The notes beneath the pieces were generated by a model. It was not told the origin of the DNA and did no database searches. It was given only the letters and a program-made list of their open reading frames with translations. A stretch of DNA of 64,000 bases from Corynebacterium gallinarum (lineage in GTDB: Bacteria; Actinomycetota; Actinomycetes; Mycobacteriales; Mycobacteriaceae): assembly GCF_014837045.1 (NCBI RefSeq), contig NZ_JACSPR010000009.1, positions 54,299 through 118,298 on the forward strand, read 5' to 3'. The stretch's first letter is position 1, and every line of letters begins with the position of its first letter. Position numbers and translations under genes: made by a program. Positions 30,181 to 38,222 of this stretch are shown here, one piece after another.

Positions 30181-32598
30181 ATGTTCGGAACGATAGATTA
30201 CACCTACTGCACCCGGGAGATGTCTCTGAACGGTTTACCCGGGTGGCAACTTTCTGCATGTTCGGAACACCTGGATTCTGACGATAGGAATCGGGTGACG
30301 GAGAAGTATTTCCATGCGCTGCCGTCGAAAGACTACCCAGACATCGATATGAGGGATCCCTCCACTCATCCCAGAACCGTTCTTTTCGATGAAAATGGGG
30401 GCAGGTTCTATCTAGCAAATGGAAAATCAATTCCGGAGCTCCAAGGGACCACACGACCGGGGAACCACTTCACCCGGGTGTTGGTCACAACCGAGCCAGA
30501 GGATTTCTACTGGACCAGTCCGGCCCAAACCCTCTGCATTGAGGAGCTGTGGGTACAACCACTGTCCGCGACGCCCGGGAAGCTGGGGAGCAAGGCAGCT
30601 CCGAGCCAGTCTCAGACTCCTGATGAGTTGATCAGGTATTTTCGGGGAAAGACATGGTTCTGGGATAACTTCGCGGTGATGCTCACCCTGATCGAGAAGA
30701 GTCTTGAACCCTCGGGGCCACGGGTGTTCATTCAGACGGATGATGAAGTAGAGTTCCTCAACTGCCTTGCTCTATTCAGCTTTTTTCTCTCCAGGCCCCA
30801 ACAATTGCGCCTGACATTCCGCATGGGTACCTATAATCCGGAGAGTGAATCATACCGGGTGATTGGCGTTCACTCCGCCGTTCTCGCTGATCTCCATGGC
30901 TTCGACCTGGCCCAGACCAATGAGTCCTTCATTGACCTCATTGGCCAGGGAATGAGTGATATAAAGCCAAGTCCTACAGCGACCAGGGTGGTCGACTGGT
31001 TGAATTCCCATGATTCCGGTGATGTGATCCGCACGGTGGAGCAGCTCCGGGAATGGGAAACCTACATGGAGTCCACGGTTGCGGTTGAAGCCGTGAGAAC
31101 CATTCTCCTGGGGGAGAAAGGGAATGAGTTCACCGGCGCGGTGATCCAGGCGTTAGTGGCCTTCAGCAGGGTTTCTCCGGAGAACGATTCGGTGGCGGCC
31201 TGGGTGGCCGATTGCACAGACTACCTCCTACAAGCGGGTACCGCCGTAGGGGAGCTTGTCGACGTCTCCCGCAGCCTCATCGTAGGTGGGCACGTGGGCG
31301 CAGGTGTTCACATCTTAAACGAAGTGGTACGCCGCAGTATCGGGAAACCTTCGGATATAGCGCGCGTCATCGGCCCACCCGGTTACTGGGCAGAGGCGCT
31401 GCCCGTACTCTCGTCAGCTGACAGGGGAGACTGGGCGGAAGAGCGCATAGCTGAGCTTCGTCGTTCCCTGGTGTCGATTGGCGCATACGGGGATGACTTC
31501 CGCTCGGAATCTATCGGGGGTTATCTCAGCCTGCTGAAGGCCGTGAATCGGGGAGAGGAGATCAGGATCGACCTCAATCTCTATGACCGTCAGGCAAGGC
31601 TCCTTGCAGATAACCCCGCATTGAGTACGTCTGTTCACGAGTGGGAAGAAGGGGATCTGATTTTCGATGCCGCTAGGAACCTCCTCCTCACTGATCTGCT
31701 CACGAACCAATCTCCACTGACCATGGGCGTGGCCAGGGGCGAGTATGACTCCTTCCTCTCCCAGCAGTACAGCCATGACCTCGATACCTGGATTCTGGTG
31801 GCACAGCTGCGTCGGGAGCATCATGGCGATGAGGGGCGCGCTCTGAACAGCGGCCTGCACAAACTGGCTTTACGATCGACAATCGAGAACTGGTGGCCGT
31901 TCTTCCACGACCTCGATGGCAATGTGGATTTCACAGGTGGACTCGAGTGGCTTCGAGCTCAAGGGTCCTGTCCTGTCTCTCTCGGGGATGCGATAGCGAC
32001 GTGGTACCAGCAGAACCCCGCGCAGCTGGCACGGATACTGGAATTCCTGGTTGCTTGGCCCTCCATGTCAGCCTCCCGGGAGCTGAGTCGAATACTCGAT
32101 CAGTTCCACGTAGTCCGGCACGAACTGGCTAATCTCCAGGGGAGAAGAAAGCCGTCCGAGATCCGACGACTGACTCCCCAGGAACTCTTCCTTCACCTGG
32201 AGATCATTGTTAAGACAGCCTGGCAACATGCCGATCTGGTCATATGCGAAGAGCTCATCAGGACACTGTATGATGCCAATCTCCAGAATCAGACCCACAT
32301 GGAAACCCGACGCCAGATAGAGGAAAAAGTACCTGGCGTGCTCAGAAATGTAGCTTCCACTGTCCAGATGAATGGTGAGGTTCCGGATTCCGCTGATTGC
32401 GCACGCAGCACTCTGGCTATGATCACCCCGCTGGTTCTGCGGCGACTGGCAAAGGAGGACGGTCGTGACACATCGGCTTTGGTTGACGCATACCTCTCTG
32501 GTCGTTCGAGCAGCGAGAAGCTCAAGGACACCTTCGAATCTGCTCGAAACCTGTTGAGTCCTTTTGGTTCCCGCAAGAAGACCGGTAAAGGGAGGTAG
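30181..32598 (+). CDS. GTPase-associated protein 1 (GAP1)-like protein
   Basis: 805 aa. The N-terminal about 130 residues (I-D-Y-T-Y-C-T-R-E-M, G-W-Q-L-S-A-C-S, then R-V-T-E-K-Y-F) resemble the N-terminal domain of 'GTPase-associated protein 1', which accompanies double-GTPase genes. The middle (about 150-280) is mixed alpha/beta; the rest (about 300-770) is mostly helical with an F-F-L-S-R-P core. No nucleotide-binding motif, transmembrane segment or signal is present. It lies between two GTPase genes, which strengthens the assignment. Its biochemical role (regulator, GAP or effector) is unknown. Confidence 0.72.
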   Translation: MFGTIDYTYCTREMSLNGLPGWQLSACSEHLDSDDRNRVTEKYFHALPSKDYPDIDMRDPSTHPRTVLFDENGGRFYLANGKSIPELQGTTRPGNHFTRVLVTTEPEDFYWTSPAQTLCIEELWVQPLSATPGKLGSKAAPSQSQTPDELIRYFRGKTWFWDNFAVMLTLIEKSLEPSGPRVFIQTDDEVEFLNCLALFSFFLSRPQQLRLTFRMGTYNPESESYRVIGVHSAVLADLHGFDLAQTNESFIDLIGQGMSDIKPSPTATRVVDWLNSHDSGDVIRTVEQLREWETYMESTVAVEAVRTILLGEKGNEFTGAVIQALVAFSRVSPENDSVAAWVADCTDYLLQAGTAVGELVDVSRSLIVGGHVGAGVHILNEVVRRSIGKPSDIARVIGPPGYWAEALPVLSSADRGDWAEERIAELRRSLVSIGAYGDDFRSESIGGYLSLLKAVNRGEEIRIDLNLYDRQARLLADNPALSTSVHEWEEGDLIFDAARNLLLTDLLTNQSPLTMGVARGEYDSFLSQQYSHDLDTWILVAQLRREHHGDEGRALNSGLHKLALRSTIENWWPFFHDLDGNVDFTGGLEWLRAQGSCPVSLGDAIATWYQQNPAQLARILEFLVAWPSMSASRELSRILDQFHVVRHELANLQGRRKPSEIRRLTPQELFLHLEIIVKTAWQHADLVICEELIRTLYDANLQNQTHMETRRQIEEKVPGVLRNVASTVQMNGEVPDSADCARSTLAMITPLVLRRLAKEDGRDTSALVDAYLSGRSSSEKLKDTFESARNLLSPFGSRKKTGKGR

Positions 32599-32606
32599 AG
32601 AGCACC

Positions 32607-34388
32607 ATGGATGACTTTCTTCTGATTCTGCTTGCATTCGCTCTTGGCGCCGTTGTCCTTGTTTTTGTCCTCTGGGTTCTTCTTGCAACAGCTGTACGGG
32701 TTCTCAGCTACATTGTGATGTTGCTGCTTGTTGTCTCTCTGATTCTCTTTGTCGTGGGATTATTGGTGGGAGTTGTTCTTCCACTCTTTGTTTTCGCGCA
32801 GCGAACGGTCTCACCGCTGGTGACAATGACACCGGACAAGGTACGCGACGGCGAGGTGATTCGCGGGAAACAGACTGGCGAAAATCAACACTATGGCTGG
32901 GACTGGGCGTGGCCGCTTTATCTGCCCTATCAGGCGAAACATGATTTCACCTCAGTGATCAGACAATACCGTTACCTGCATATGATCGTTGCTCTGCGGA
33001 TGGGAATGGCCGAGATCGATGATGCAGATGAATCGACCACAGATGAATGGAAGCTGTCGATTAAACGCCGCGTCCAGCCGAGGGTATCCAGCACGTTGGT
33101 CAAGGTACTTCTCGCACTGCCCTACTTTTGTCTGATTATGGGACTCTACATCTCGATGCTCGGCTGGACCGTCGTGTACCGCCTTGCCCTTTTCCTGGGC
33201 TCGATCCTATTGTCCACCAGCAACAAATTGCTCAGTTGGGCGGACAGCAGGAACAGGAACCGACGACGAGCTAAGCTGCACTGCAAATACTGCTACGCAG
33301 TGTCCACCATGCCGTCGTATCAATGCCCCAATTGCAAAACGAACCACCATAATATCCGTCCGGGGCCCCTGGGATTGCTGTCCCGCATATGCGGCTGTGG
33401 AACTCGCCTGCCCAATACGGTCAACAGGGCGTCAGCAGTTCTGGAACCCTCCTGCCCGGCCTGTGGGCAACTCCTGATGGCGGGTTCCGGCGGTCGGCCC
33501 ACCCTGCTTCTTCCCGTGCTCGGAGCCCGAAACTCAGGAAAGACCATGTTTCTGGGATCTGCGCTCAATGGTCTCAAAGAGCATGCCCTCACCGCCGGCG
33601 GTGAGGTCGAACCACTCGATCAGGAAGCCAAGAACTTTGTATTGGCTCAGTGGGAGCGACTACAGAAAGAAGCGGCGACGCAGCCTACCAGCAACACAAA
33701 ACCAGTAGGTAAAGGATATGTCCTGCGTGTGGAAGGCCTTCCAGAGCCTGTGGAAGTACAGATCATGGATGTTGCTGGCGAACAATTCACCAGTGCGGAT
33801 ACGATCGCACGGCTCCAGTACCTGCGCGGAGCTGAGCACTTCATTCTCACCGTTGATCCCTTTGCGGATCCTGATATGAAACGCCTACGGGAAAGCAAGA
33901 TGCCAGCCGCGGAAGGCGACCACACTGATGATCAGATGAAGGTTTACACGACCTTTTCTAGTGTCCTTCGCGCTGGCCAGATTGACCTGTCCAAGAAGAA
34001 GCTGACTGTAGTCATCAGCCGGGTGGACCAACTTCAGGAAGTGCTGCCCGCCCTCAATTTCGGTGCGATGGGAAGTGAAAAGTTACGCGAATGGCTGAAT
34101 GGACATGGGTTCAACAATCTTGTTGATGCGATTTCTGTTGATTTCCCCACTGCCGCGTACGTTGCGGTGGATTCTTTCCACAGCCTGGATTTTACGGACC
34201 ACGTCAATCCAGTCCATGTGATAGAAGAGATCCTGGCTTCCGTAAAGATGTTCCCCCAGGAGAAACTGCTGCGCGTCATCGAAGAACGGGAAGCTGAACG
34301 TGAACGCAAGGCCGCTGCCGCGGCTGCCAGGCAACAGGCAAAAACCCCTGTGGCAAAGACAACCCCTCAGCCGGCAACTGACCACTAA
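32607..34388 (+). CDS. Membrane-anchored zinc-ribbon GTPase (second double-GTPase 2-like protein)
   Basis: 593 aa with GGAGG 11 nt before the ATG, overlapping the end of the preceding gene. Two long hydrophobic helices at 4-28 and 34-66 and a third region near 170-200 place it in the membrane. Cysteine pairs C-K-Y-C, C-P-N-C, C-G-C and C-P-A-C (about 230-292) form zinc ribbons. The GTPase core has P-loop GARNSGKT (306-313), DVAGE (388-392) and S-R-V-D (471-474), and a C-terminal Glu/Arg/Ala-rich coiled tail. It shares domain order with the soluble GTPase at 28987-30144, so one is probably the membrane partner of the other. Confidence 0.82.
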   Translation: MDDFLLILLAFALGAVVLVFVLWVLLATAVRVLSYIVMLLLVVSLILFVVGLLVGVVLPLFVFAQRTVSPLVTMTPDKVRDGEVIRGKQTGENQHYGWDWAWPLYLPYQAKHDFTSVIRQYRYLHMIVALRMGMAEIDDADESTTDEWKLSIKRRVQPRVSSTLVKVLLALPYFCLIMGLYISMLGWTVVYRLALFLGSILLSTSNKLLSWADSRNRNRRRAKLHCKYCYAVSTMPSYQCPNCKTNHHNIRPGPLGLLSRICGCGTRLPNTVNRASAVLEPSCPACGQLLMAGSGGRPTLLLPVLGARNSGKTMFLGSALNGLKEHALTAGGEVEPLDQEAKNFVLAQWERLQKEAATQPTSNTKPVGKGYVLRVEGLPEPVEVQIMDVAGEQFTSADTIARLQYLRGAEHFILTVDPFADPDMKRLRESKMPAAEGDHTDDQMKVYTTFSSVLRAGQIDLSKKKLTVVISRVDQLQEVLPALNFGAMGSEKLREWLNGHGFNNLVDAISVDFPTAAYVAVDSFHSLDFTDHVNPVHVIEEILASVKMFPQEKLLRVIEEREAERERKAAAAAARQQAKTPVAKTTPQPATDH

Positions 34389-34453
34389 CACGGAACAAGT
34401 TGGCGAAGTGAAGAGCTCATATCGAGTAACAAGCAATGTGGAGATGAGAGACA

Positions 34454-34675
34454 ATGAGTGACGGCACCCTGTCCGTACCGACGAGTTATCGCGTATTCAG
34501 AATGGTTACCTCCCTGATCCACGGGCTCATGGTGGTAGCCCTCCTGACTTTCTTCGTTCTGTGGTTCCTGGATGAAGGACAGGGCGCGGCTTACCTGCAG
34601 ACGCTCCTGGCGCGGATCGGTGATCTTGGTGAGGTTCTCAGCGGGTTGATTCCCTATCCCTGGGGGCTATCGTGA
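34454..34675 (+). CDS. Small membrane protein, unknown
   Basis: 73 aa with one hydrophobic helix (about 18-42) and an amphipathic tail. The stop overlaps the GTG start of the next gene by 3 nt, so the two are coupled. Nothing in the sequence points to a family; the location in the GTPase operon suggests a membrane component of that system. Confidence 0.65.
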   Translation: MSDGTLSVPTSYRVFRMVTSLIHGLMVVALLTFFVLWFLDEGQGAAYLQTLLARIGDLGEVLSGLIPYPWGLS

Positions 34676-35175
34676 GTTCACGCGACACCGAGACACTGTT
34701 CGTGCCCGACATCGATGCCAGGGGACACCTGCTGTTACCACGGCTCAAAGGAACCCTGCCTGCCTACATGATTGGAGGGGTGCTCACACTGTTGCTTGTA
34801 TTCATGCTGACTTCTGTCGGGGGCGAGTCGATACGGACTGCCCAGGGTGGAGCGACCGGCACCTATGAGCGGTTTCTCGCATCCCCAGTATCAGAACCCA
34901 TAGAAGCGCAGGGTGCTGACTACTGTAGCCAGGGGGGTAAATTGGACAACGTGGTCGTGTTCTACGAGCATCTAGGGTGTGGTTTCGCTGATCAGATCGC
35001 CGCTGAATGGCGGAGAGCCACCGCTAGAGAGCGCTTCGAAGGTGATGGTGCGCTCGTATTGTCGACAATCAGCCCCCAAACCGGAAATCAGTTTGAGCTG
35101 CAGGGTTCGTTCACGGGTACTCACGTCGAGATTATTGATTCGCAGAGCGGAGTCCAATGGATGCTTATCTATTGA
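34672..35175 (+). CDS. Single-pass membrane protein with extracytoplasmic domain, unknown
   Basis: 167 aa, GTG start overlapping the previous stop (GTGA). A short cytosolic part is followed by a helix (about 31-52) and a C-terminal domain that would lie outside, with two Cys residues (in D-Y-C-S and G-C-G) that could form a disulfide. Not recognised. Overlap with the 73-aa gene indicates a fixed stoichiometry. Confidence 0.65.
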   Translation: MSSRDTETLFVPDIDARGHLLLPRLKGTLPAYMIGGVLTLLLVFMLTSVGGESIRTAQGGATGTYERFLASPVSEPIEAQGADYCSQGGKLDNVVVFYEHLGCGFADQIAAEWRRATARERFEGDGALVLSTISPQTGNQFELQGSFTGTHVEIIDSQSGVQWMLIY

Positions 35176-35197
35176 AAAACGGTCGGGGTGATGCGAA

Positions 35198-35473
35198 ATG
35201 AGCAATCCTGACCACTCGGATGAGCCAATGGATCGCACGACGTTGTCCGAAATTCTGAAGGACATCACTCGTAAGTCCAAATTGGGCACCATCCGGCGAG
35301 TACGTAAGGGCCGATGGGTGGCGGGAGTGTTCAGCGGCATAGGGGCAACTTATGGTGTTCATCCGGTGTGGCTGCGCCTTCTTTTTCTCGGGTCGTTCTT
35401 CCTGCCGGGCCCCCAGTTTCCCGTCTATTTCGTGGCGTGGTTAGCAATGCCGAAGGAATCAAGGACCGAGTGA
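35198..35473 (+). CDS. PspC-domain protein
   Basis: 91 aa. Residues about 36-88 match the PspC pattern: V-R-K-G-R-W-V-A-G-V-F-S-G-I-G, then V-H-P-V-W-L-R-L-L-F, a hydrophobic stretch, P-V-Y-F-V-A-W-L-A-M-P. PspC domains sit in the membrane and sense or relay envelope stress. It is 22 nt after the previous gene and ends the first block of the island, pointing to a link between the GTPase system and the envelope. Confidence 0.85.
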   Translation: MSNPDHSDEPMDRTTLSEILKDITRKSKLGTIRRVRKGRWVAGVFSGIGATYGVHPVWLRLLFLGSFFLPGPQFPVYFVAWLAMPKESRTE

Positions 35474-35583
35474 GAAGCCCTGCCGGCGCGCTCGTTGATC
35501 GGTATCGCTATTTCAGGTTCGAAGCCCGTACCCAATTCCCTCACAGGTTCCATCACAGTTCAGCTTCAATTGATCGGGATCCC

Positions 35584-35590
35584 TATAAAT
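35584..35590 (+). promoter_or_regulatory. Candidate -10 (TATAAAT) upstream of the TspO-like gene
   Basis: TATAAAT lies 51 nt before the ATG at 35642, in an otherwise empty 168-nt gap; AGGAGG (near 35630) then provides a strong ribosome site. I see no clear -35. It suggests that the TspO-like gene has its own promoter. Confidence 0.4.
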
Positions 35591-35641
35591 ACATTGTCCG
35601 TACCTCCTTCCGTCCATACGCTGGGGCCAAGGAGGTTAACA

Positions 35642-36580
35642 ATGAACACGCAACCGAGCGAGATCACACCCCAATCAGGTTCCACCGCGCCTGGCACGAC
35701 TCATCAGGACGCTACTCTGAATCATCATGTAGGCACGAGCCCTGCAGCCACCCAGAATGAACACACCGATGCCGGCTGGGCGATGCCCATTCTCACGGTC
35801 ATTGTCACGGCAGCAGCCATTTTCACCGCATTCCTCGGCAGTGGCGCCATCGGCGGCACCCCGATTGCGGAGGCAGCAGGAGGGGCGCTGTCCGCTGATG
35901 CCACGCCACTGGCTCCGGCTAGTAGCGCTTTTAGCATCTGGAGCGTGATCTACGCGGGACTGGCCGGGTACGCCATCTGGCAGTTATTCCCAGCGGCCCG
36001 CCGCTCACCCCGCCAAAAGCATCTGCGTCCCTGGGCGATTGCTTCTGTCATCTTGAATTCCGTATGGATCTGGACCGTGCAATTCGACCAGGTCTGGGCT
36101 TCTGTTCTGGTGATCACGGTTCTGCTCGTGGTCCTCATCCGCATCATGTATATCCTGGGCGAACCCCGCACTGGTGGCTGGCCTGATCTGATCCTCACCG
36201 AGGGCACCTTCGGCTTGTACTTCGGTTGGGTGTTGGTGGCTACTTTTGCCAACCTCTTCGCCTACTTCTCCGCCGAGGGCCTCAATGCCTTCACCACCAT
36301 CCCGGTTGGCGTTGGCGGAATTGTGCTGGCAGGCTTGATCGGCGTTGTCGCAGCCATTATCGACGGCGGCCGCATCGCCCCGGCCCTCGCCACCTCCTGG
36401 GGACTGGCCTGGATCGCGGTGGCACGCATGGAGGGCAGCTACGAATCCCAGGCTCTGGTGATCACCGGGGGTGCTGCTTCCGCAGTTGTAGTGCTGACCG
36501 CCCTGATCGCATGGGCATTGAGGCGCTCCGCCACCAGCGGGCGATCCCTGGCTGCTGGGGCTGAGCAACAAGCTCACTAG
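35642..36580 (+). CDS. TspO/MBR-related multispanning membrane protein
   Basis: 312 aa from ATG 35642, with AGGAGG upstream; a longer frame from 35495 lacks a site. The first 45 residues are polar (Q, T, S, H), then seven to nine hydrophobic segments. W-x-V-I-Y and repeated tryptophans (S-I-W-S-V-I-Y, S-V-W-I-W-T) resemble TspO/tryptophan-rich sensory proteins, although it is about twice as long as TspO. It has no evident tie to the GTPase genes on either side, and may be a passenger. Confidence 0.65.
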   Translation: MNTQPSEITPQSGSTAPGTTHQDATLNHHVGTSPAATQNEHTDAGWAMPILTVIVTAAAIFTAFLGSGAIGGTPIAEAAGGALSADATPLAPASSAFSIWSVIYAGLAGYAIWQLFPAARRSPRQKHLRPWAIASVILNSVWIWTVQFDQVWASVLVITVLLVVLIRIMYILGEPRTGGWPDLILTEGTFGLYFGWVLVATFANLFAYFSAEGLNAFTTIPVGVGGIVLAGLIGVVAAIIDGGRIAPALATSWGLAWIAVARMEGSYESQALVITGGAASAVVVLTALIAWALRRSATSGRSLAAGAEQQAH

Positions 36581-36627
36581 ATCCCGCCATCGGCCGTTCA
36601 CTTGCTTTACCGAGAAACGATGCAGCG

Positions 36628-36658
36628 CCGGACCGAGCCTCACAGGCTTTCGGCCCGG
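36628..36658 (+). terminator. Imperfect hairpin after the TspO-like gene
   Basis: CCGGACCGAGCCT pairs imperfectly with AGGCTTTCGGCCCGG around a 3-nt loop. There is no T-run, so termination is uncertain. Confidence 0.35.
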
Positions 36659-36687
36659 TGCCAGCTGTGTGAGTGACAGTTTCACCG

Positions 36688-36699
36688 TAGACTTCTCCC
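36688..36699 (+). promoter_or_regulatory. Candidate leaderless -10 (TAGACT) for the third GTPase gene
   Basis: TAGACT ends at 36693, 6 nt before the ATG at 36700, without a Shine-Dalgarno. The last two GTPase-island genes would then form their own transcription unit. Confidence 0.45.
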
Positions 36700-37869
36700 A
36701 TGCCTATCCTCAGAACCCTTGACCAGGAAATCGCGGTGTTCGGCGAAGCCGGCAGCGGAAAAACAGTGCTGCTGTCATCATTTTATGGTGCTGCTCAAGA
36801 ACCGAAATTTCTTGATACCAGCGACTATCACTTGATCGCAGAAAGCGGAGAGCAAGGTCTTGTCCTTCAACAGATCTTCCTTGGGATGAAGAATGACGGT
36901 GTAGTCCCTCAAGGTACAAAATTGAAGGCGCATGAGTACTCGTTCAAAGTGAAGCTTAAAGAAAAAGGTAGTGAAGGTGCCCAGAGTCAGGGTCCTTTTG
37001 ATGCCCTCCGGCTCGTCTGGCATGACTATCCGGGGGAGTGGTTTACGCAGGACATTGAGAATGCGGAGATTACCCAACGCCGTGTTGATACGTTTCGTTC
37101 CCTGTTGAGTGCAGATGTGGCACTCCTTCTAGTCGATGGGCAGAGGCTCATCGATTATGCGGGTGAGGAAGAACGGTATCTGAAGTTATTATTCTCCAAT
37201 TTCAGGACGGGCCTGCTTAATCTGAAGGAGGACATCCTTGAGGACGGGCAAAAGCTGACGGAATTCCCACGAGTATGGGTTCTAGCGTTATCTAAGGCTG
37301 ATCTGCTTCCTGATATGGATATCATTGCCTTCCGGGATCTGGTGATCGGTAAAGCTGGGGAAGACCTCACTCACCTTGGCGCTGCAATTGCAGAGTTCGT
37401 TGATACCCCTGATGCTCTCTCCCTGGCCCAGGATTTTGTGCTGTTGTCATCGGCGAAATTTGAGCCGGAGAAAATCGTGGTGACGAAGCGGGTGGGGCTG
37501 GATCTTTTACTGCCGATCTCTGCGATGTTGCCTTTCGAACGACATCTTAAGTGGGCGGAGATGATTAAGTTGCCTTCGGATGTTCTCGAGAATCTGTTGG
37601 GCGCGGGATCACTGGCTTCGGAGATCGCTTTGGCGTTCCTCCTGAAGAAGGACCTTCCTGGACCTTTCGGGATGATCCAGAAAGCCGTCATTAAGGTAGT
37701 GGGGAAACAGGCGATGATCGAGATCATGAAGAAGGTTCAGGAGAAAATCGCAGAGATCAACCGTGATGCAAGCGTTAAGCACGATGCGTTGAGTGGAATC
37801 CTGGCTCGTTTTGCTCGTGATCTTAAGAGGGGAGAAGAGGAGAAAGTTCTTTTCCGGAGTCCGTTATGA
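36700..37869 (+). CDS. P-loop GTPase, double-GTPase 1-like
   Basis: 389 aa. The P-loop GEAGSGKT is right at the N-terminus (15-22). A G3-like motif W-H-D-Y-P-G-E covers 107-113, and the G4-like A-L-S-K-A-D is at 196-201. The C-terminal part (about 270-389) is helical with lysine-rich stretches. No zinc ribbon or membrane segment, so it is a third, distinct GTPase of the locus. Its stop overlaps the next ATG (ATGA), so the two products probably form a pair. Confidence 0.78.
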   Translation: MPILRTLDQEIAVFGEAGSGKTVLLSSFYGAAQEPKFLDTSDYHLIAESGEQGLVLQQIFLGMKNDGVVPQGTKLKAHEYSFKVKLKEKGSEGAQSQGPFDALRLVWHDYPGEWFTQDIENAEITQRRVDTFRSLLSADVALLLVDGQRLIDYAGEEERYLKLLFSNFRTGLLNLKEDILEDGQKLTEFPRVWVLALSKADLLPDMDIIAFRDLVIGKAGEDLTHLGAAIAEFVDTPDALSLAQDFVLLSSAKFEPEKIVVTKRVGLDLLLPISAMLPFERHLKWAEMIKLPSDVLENLLGAGSLASEIALAFLLKKDLPGPFGMIQKAVIKVVGKQAMIEIMKKVQEKIAEINRDASVKHDALSGILARFARDLKRGEEEKVLFRSPL

Positions 37870-38201
37870 GTTTCATCTGGCTGGCCCGCGGGTATCAGTG
37901 GGGATTTGAGTTCTTGGAGGAGGGAAGCCAGAATGACGATTCCTGGAATCCCCTCACCGTGTATGAAGATGCCTTCGAGCCCTTCATACAGCAGGATGAG
38001 TTCTGCCGCCGGGTCTCACCGGAGCGTGTCGCGCTCAGAATGAAGGATCCTGAGGGACGCAAGGATCAGGCTGGACGGTTTATCTATCATGATTTTGTCC
38101 TGCTGGCGGATCTCGCCGAGAAGGTGGATTCTGTGGAGGATGGGGTAGAGATTATCTGGCCCCTGGTGGCAGACAGGTACGCCGAGGTATGGGACGGCTA
38201 G
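37866..38201 (+). CDS. Small partner protein of the third GTPase, unknown
   Basis: 111 aa, acidic and Trp-rich at the N-terminus (M-S-F-I-W-L-A-R-G-Y-Q-W-G-F-E-F). It begins inside the GTPase stop codon, so translation is coupled. I recognise no domain. Its stop is 21 nt from the convergent Wzx-like gene. Confidence 0.7.
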   Translation: MSFIWLARGYQWGFEFLEEGSQNDDSWNPLTVYEDAFEPFIQQDEFCRRVSPERVALRMKDPEGRKDQAGRFIYHDFVLLADLAEKVDSVEDGVEIIWPLVADRYAEVWDG

Positions 38202-38222
38202 AAACTGCTAGACATGGGGTGC

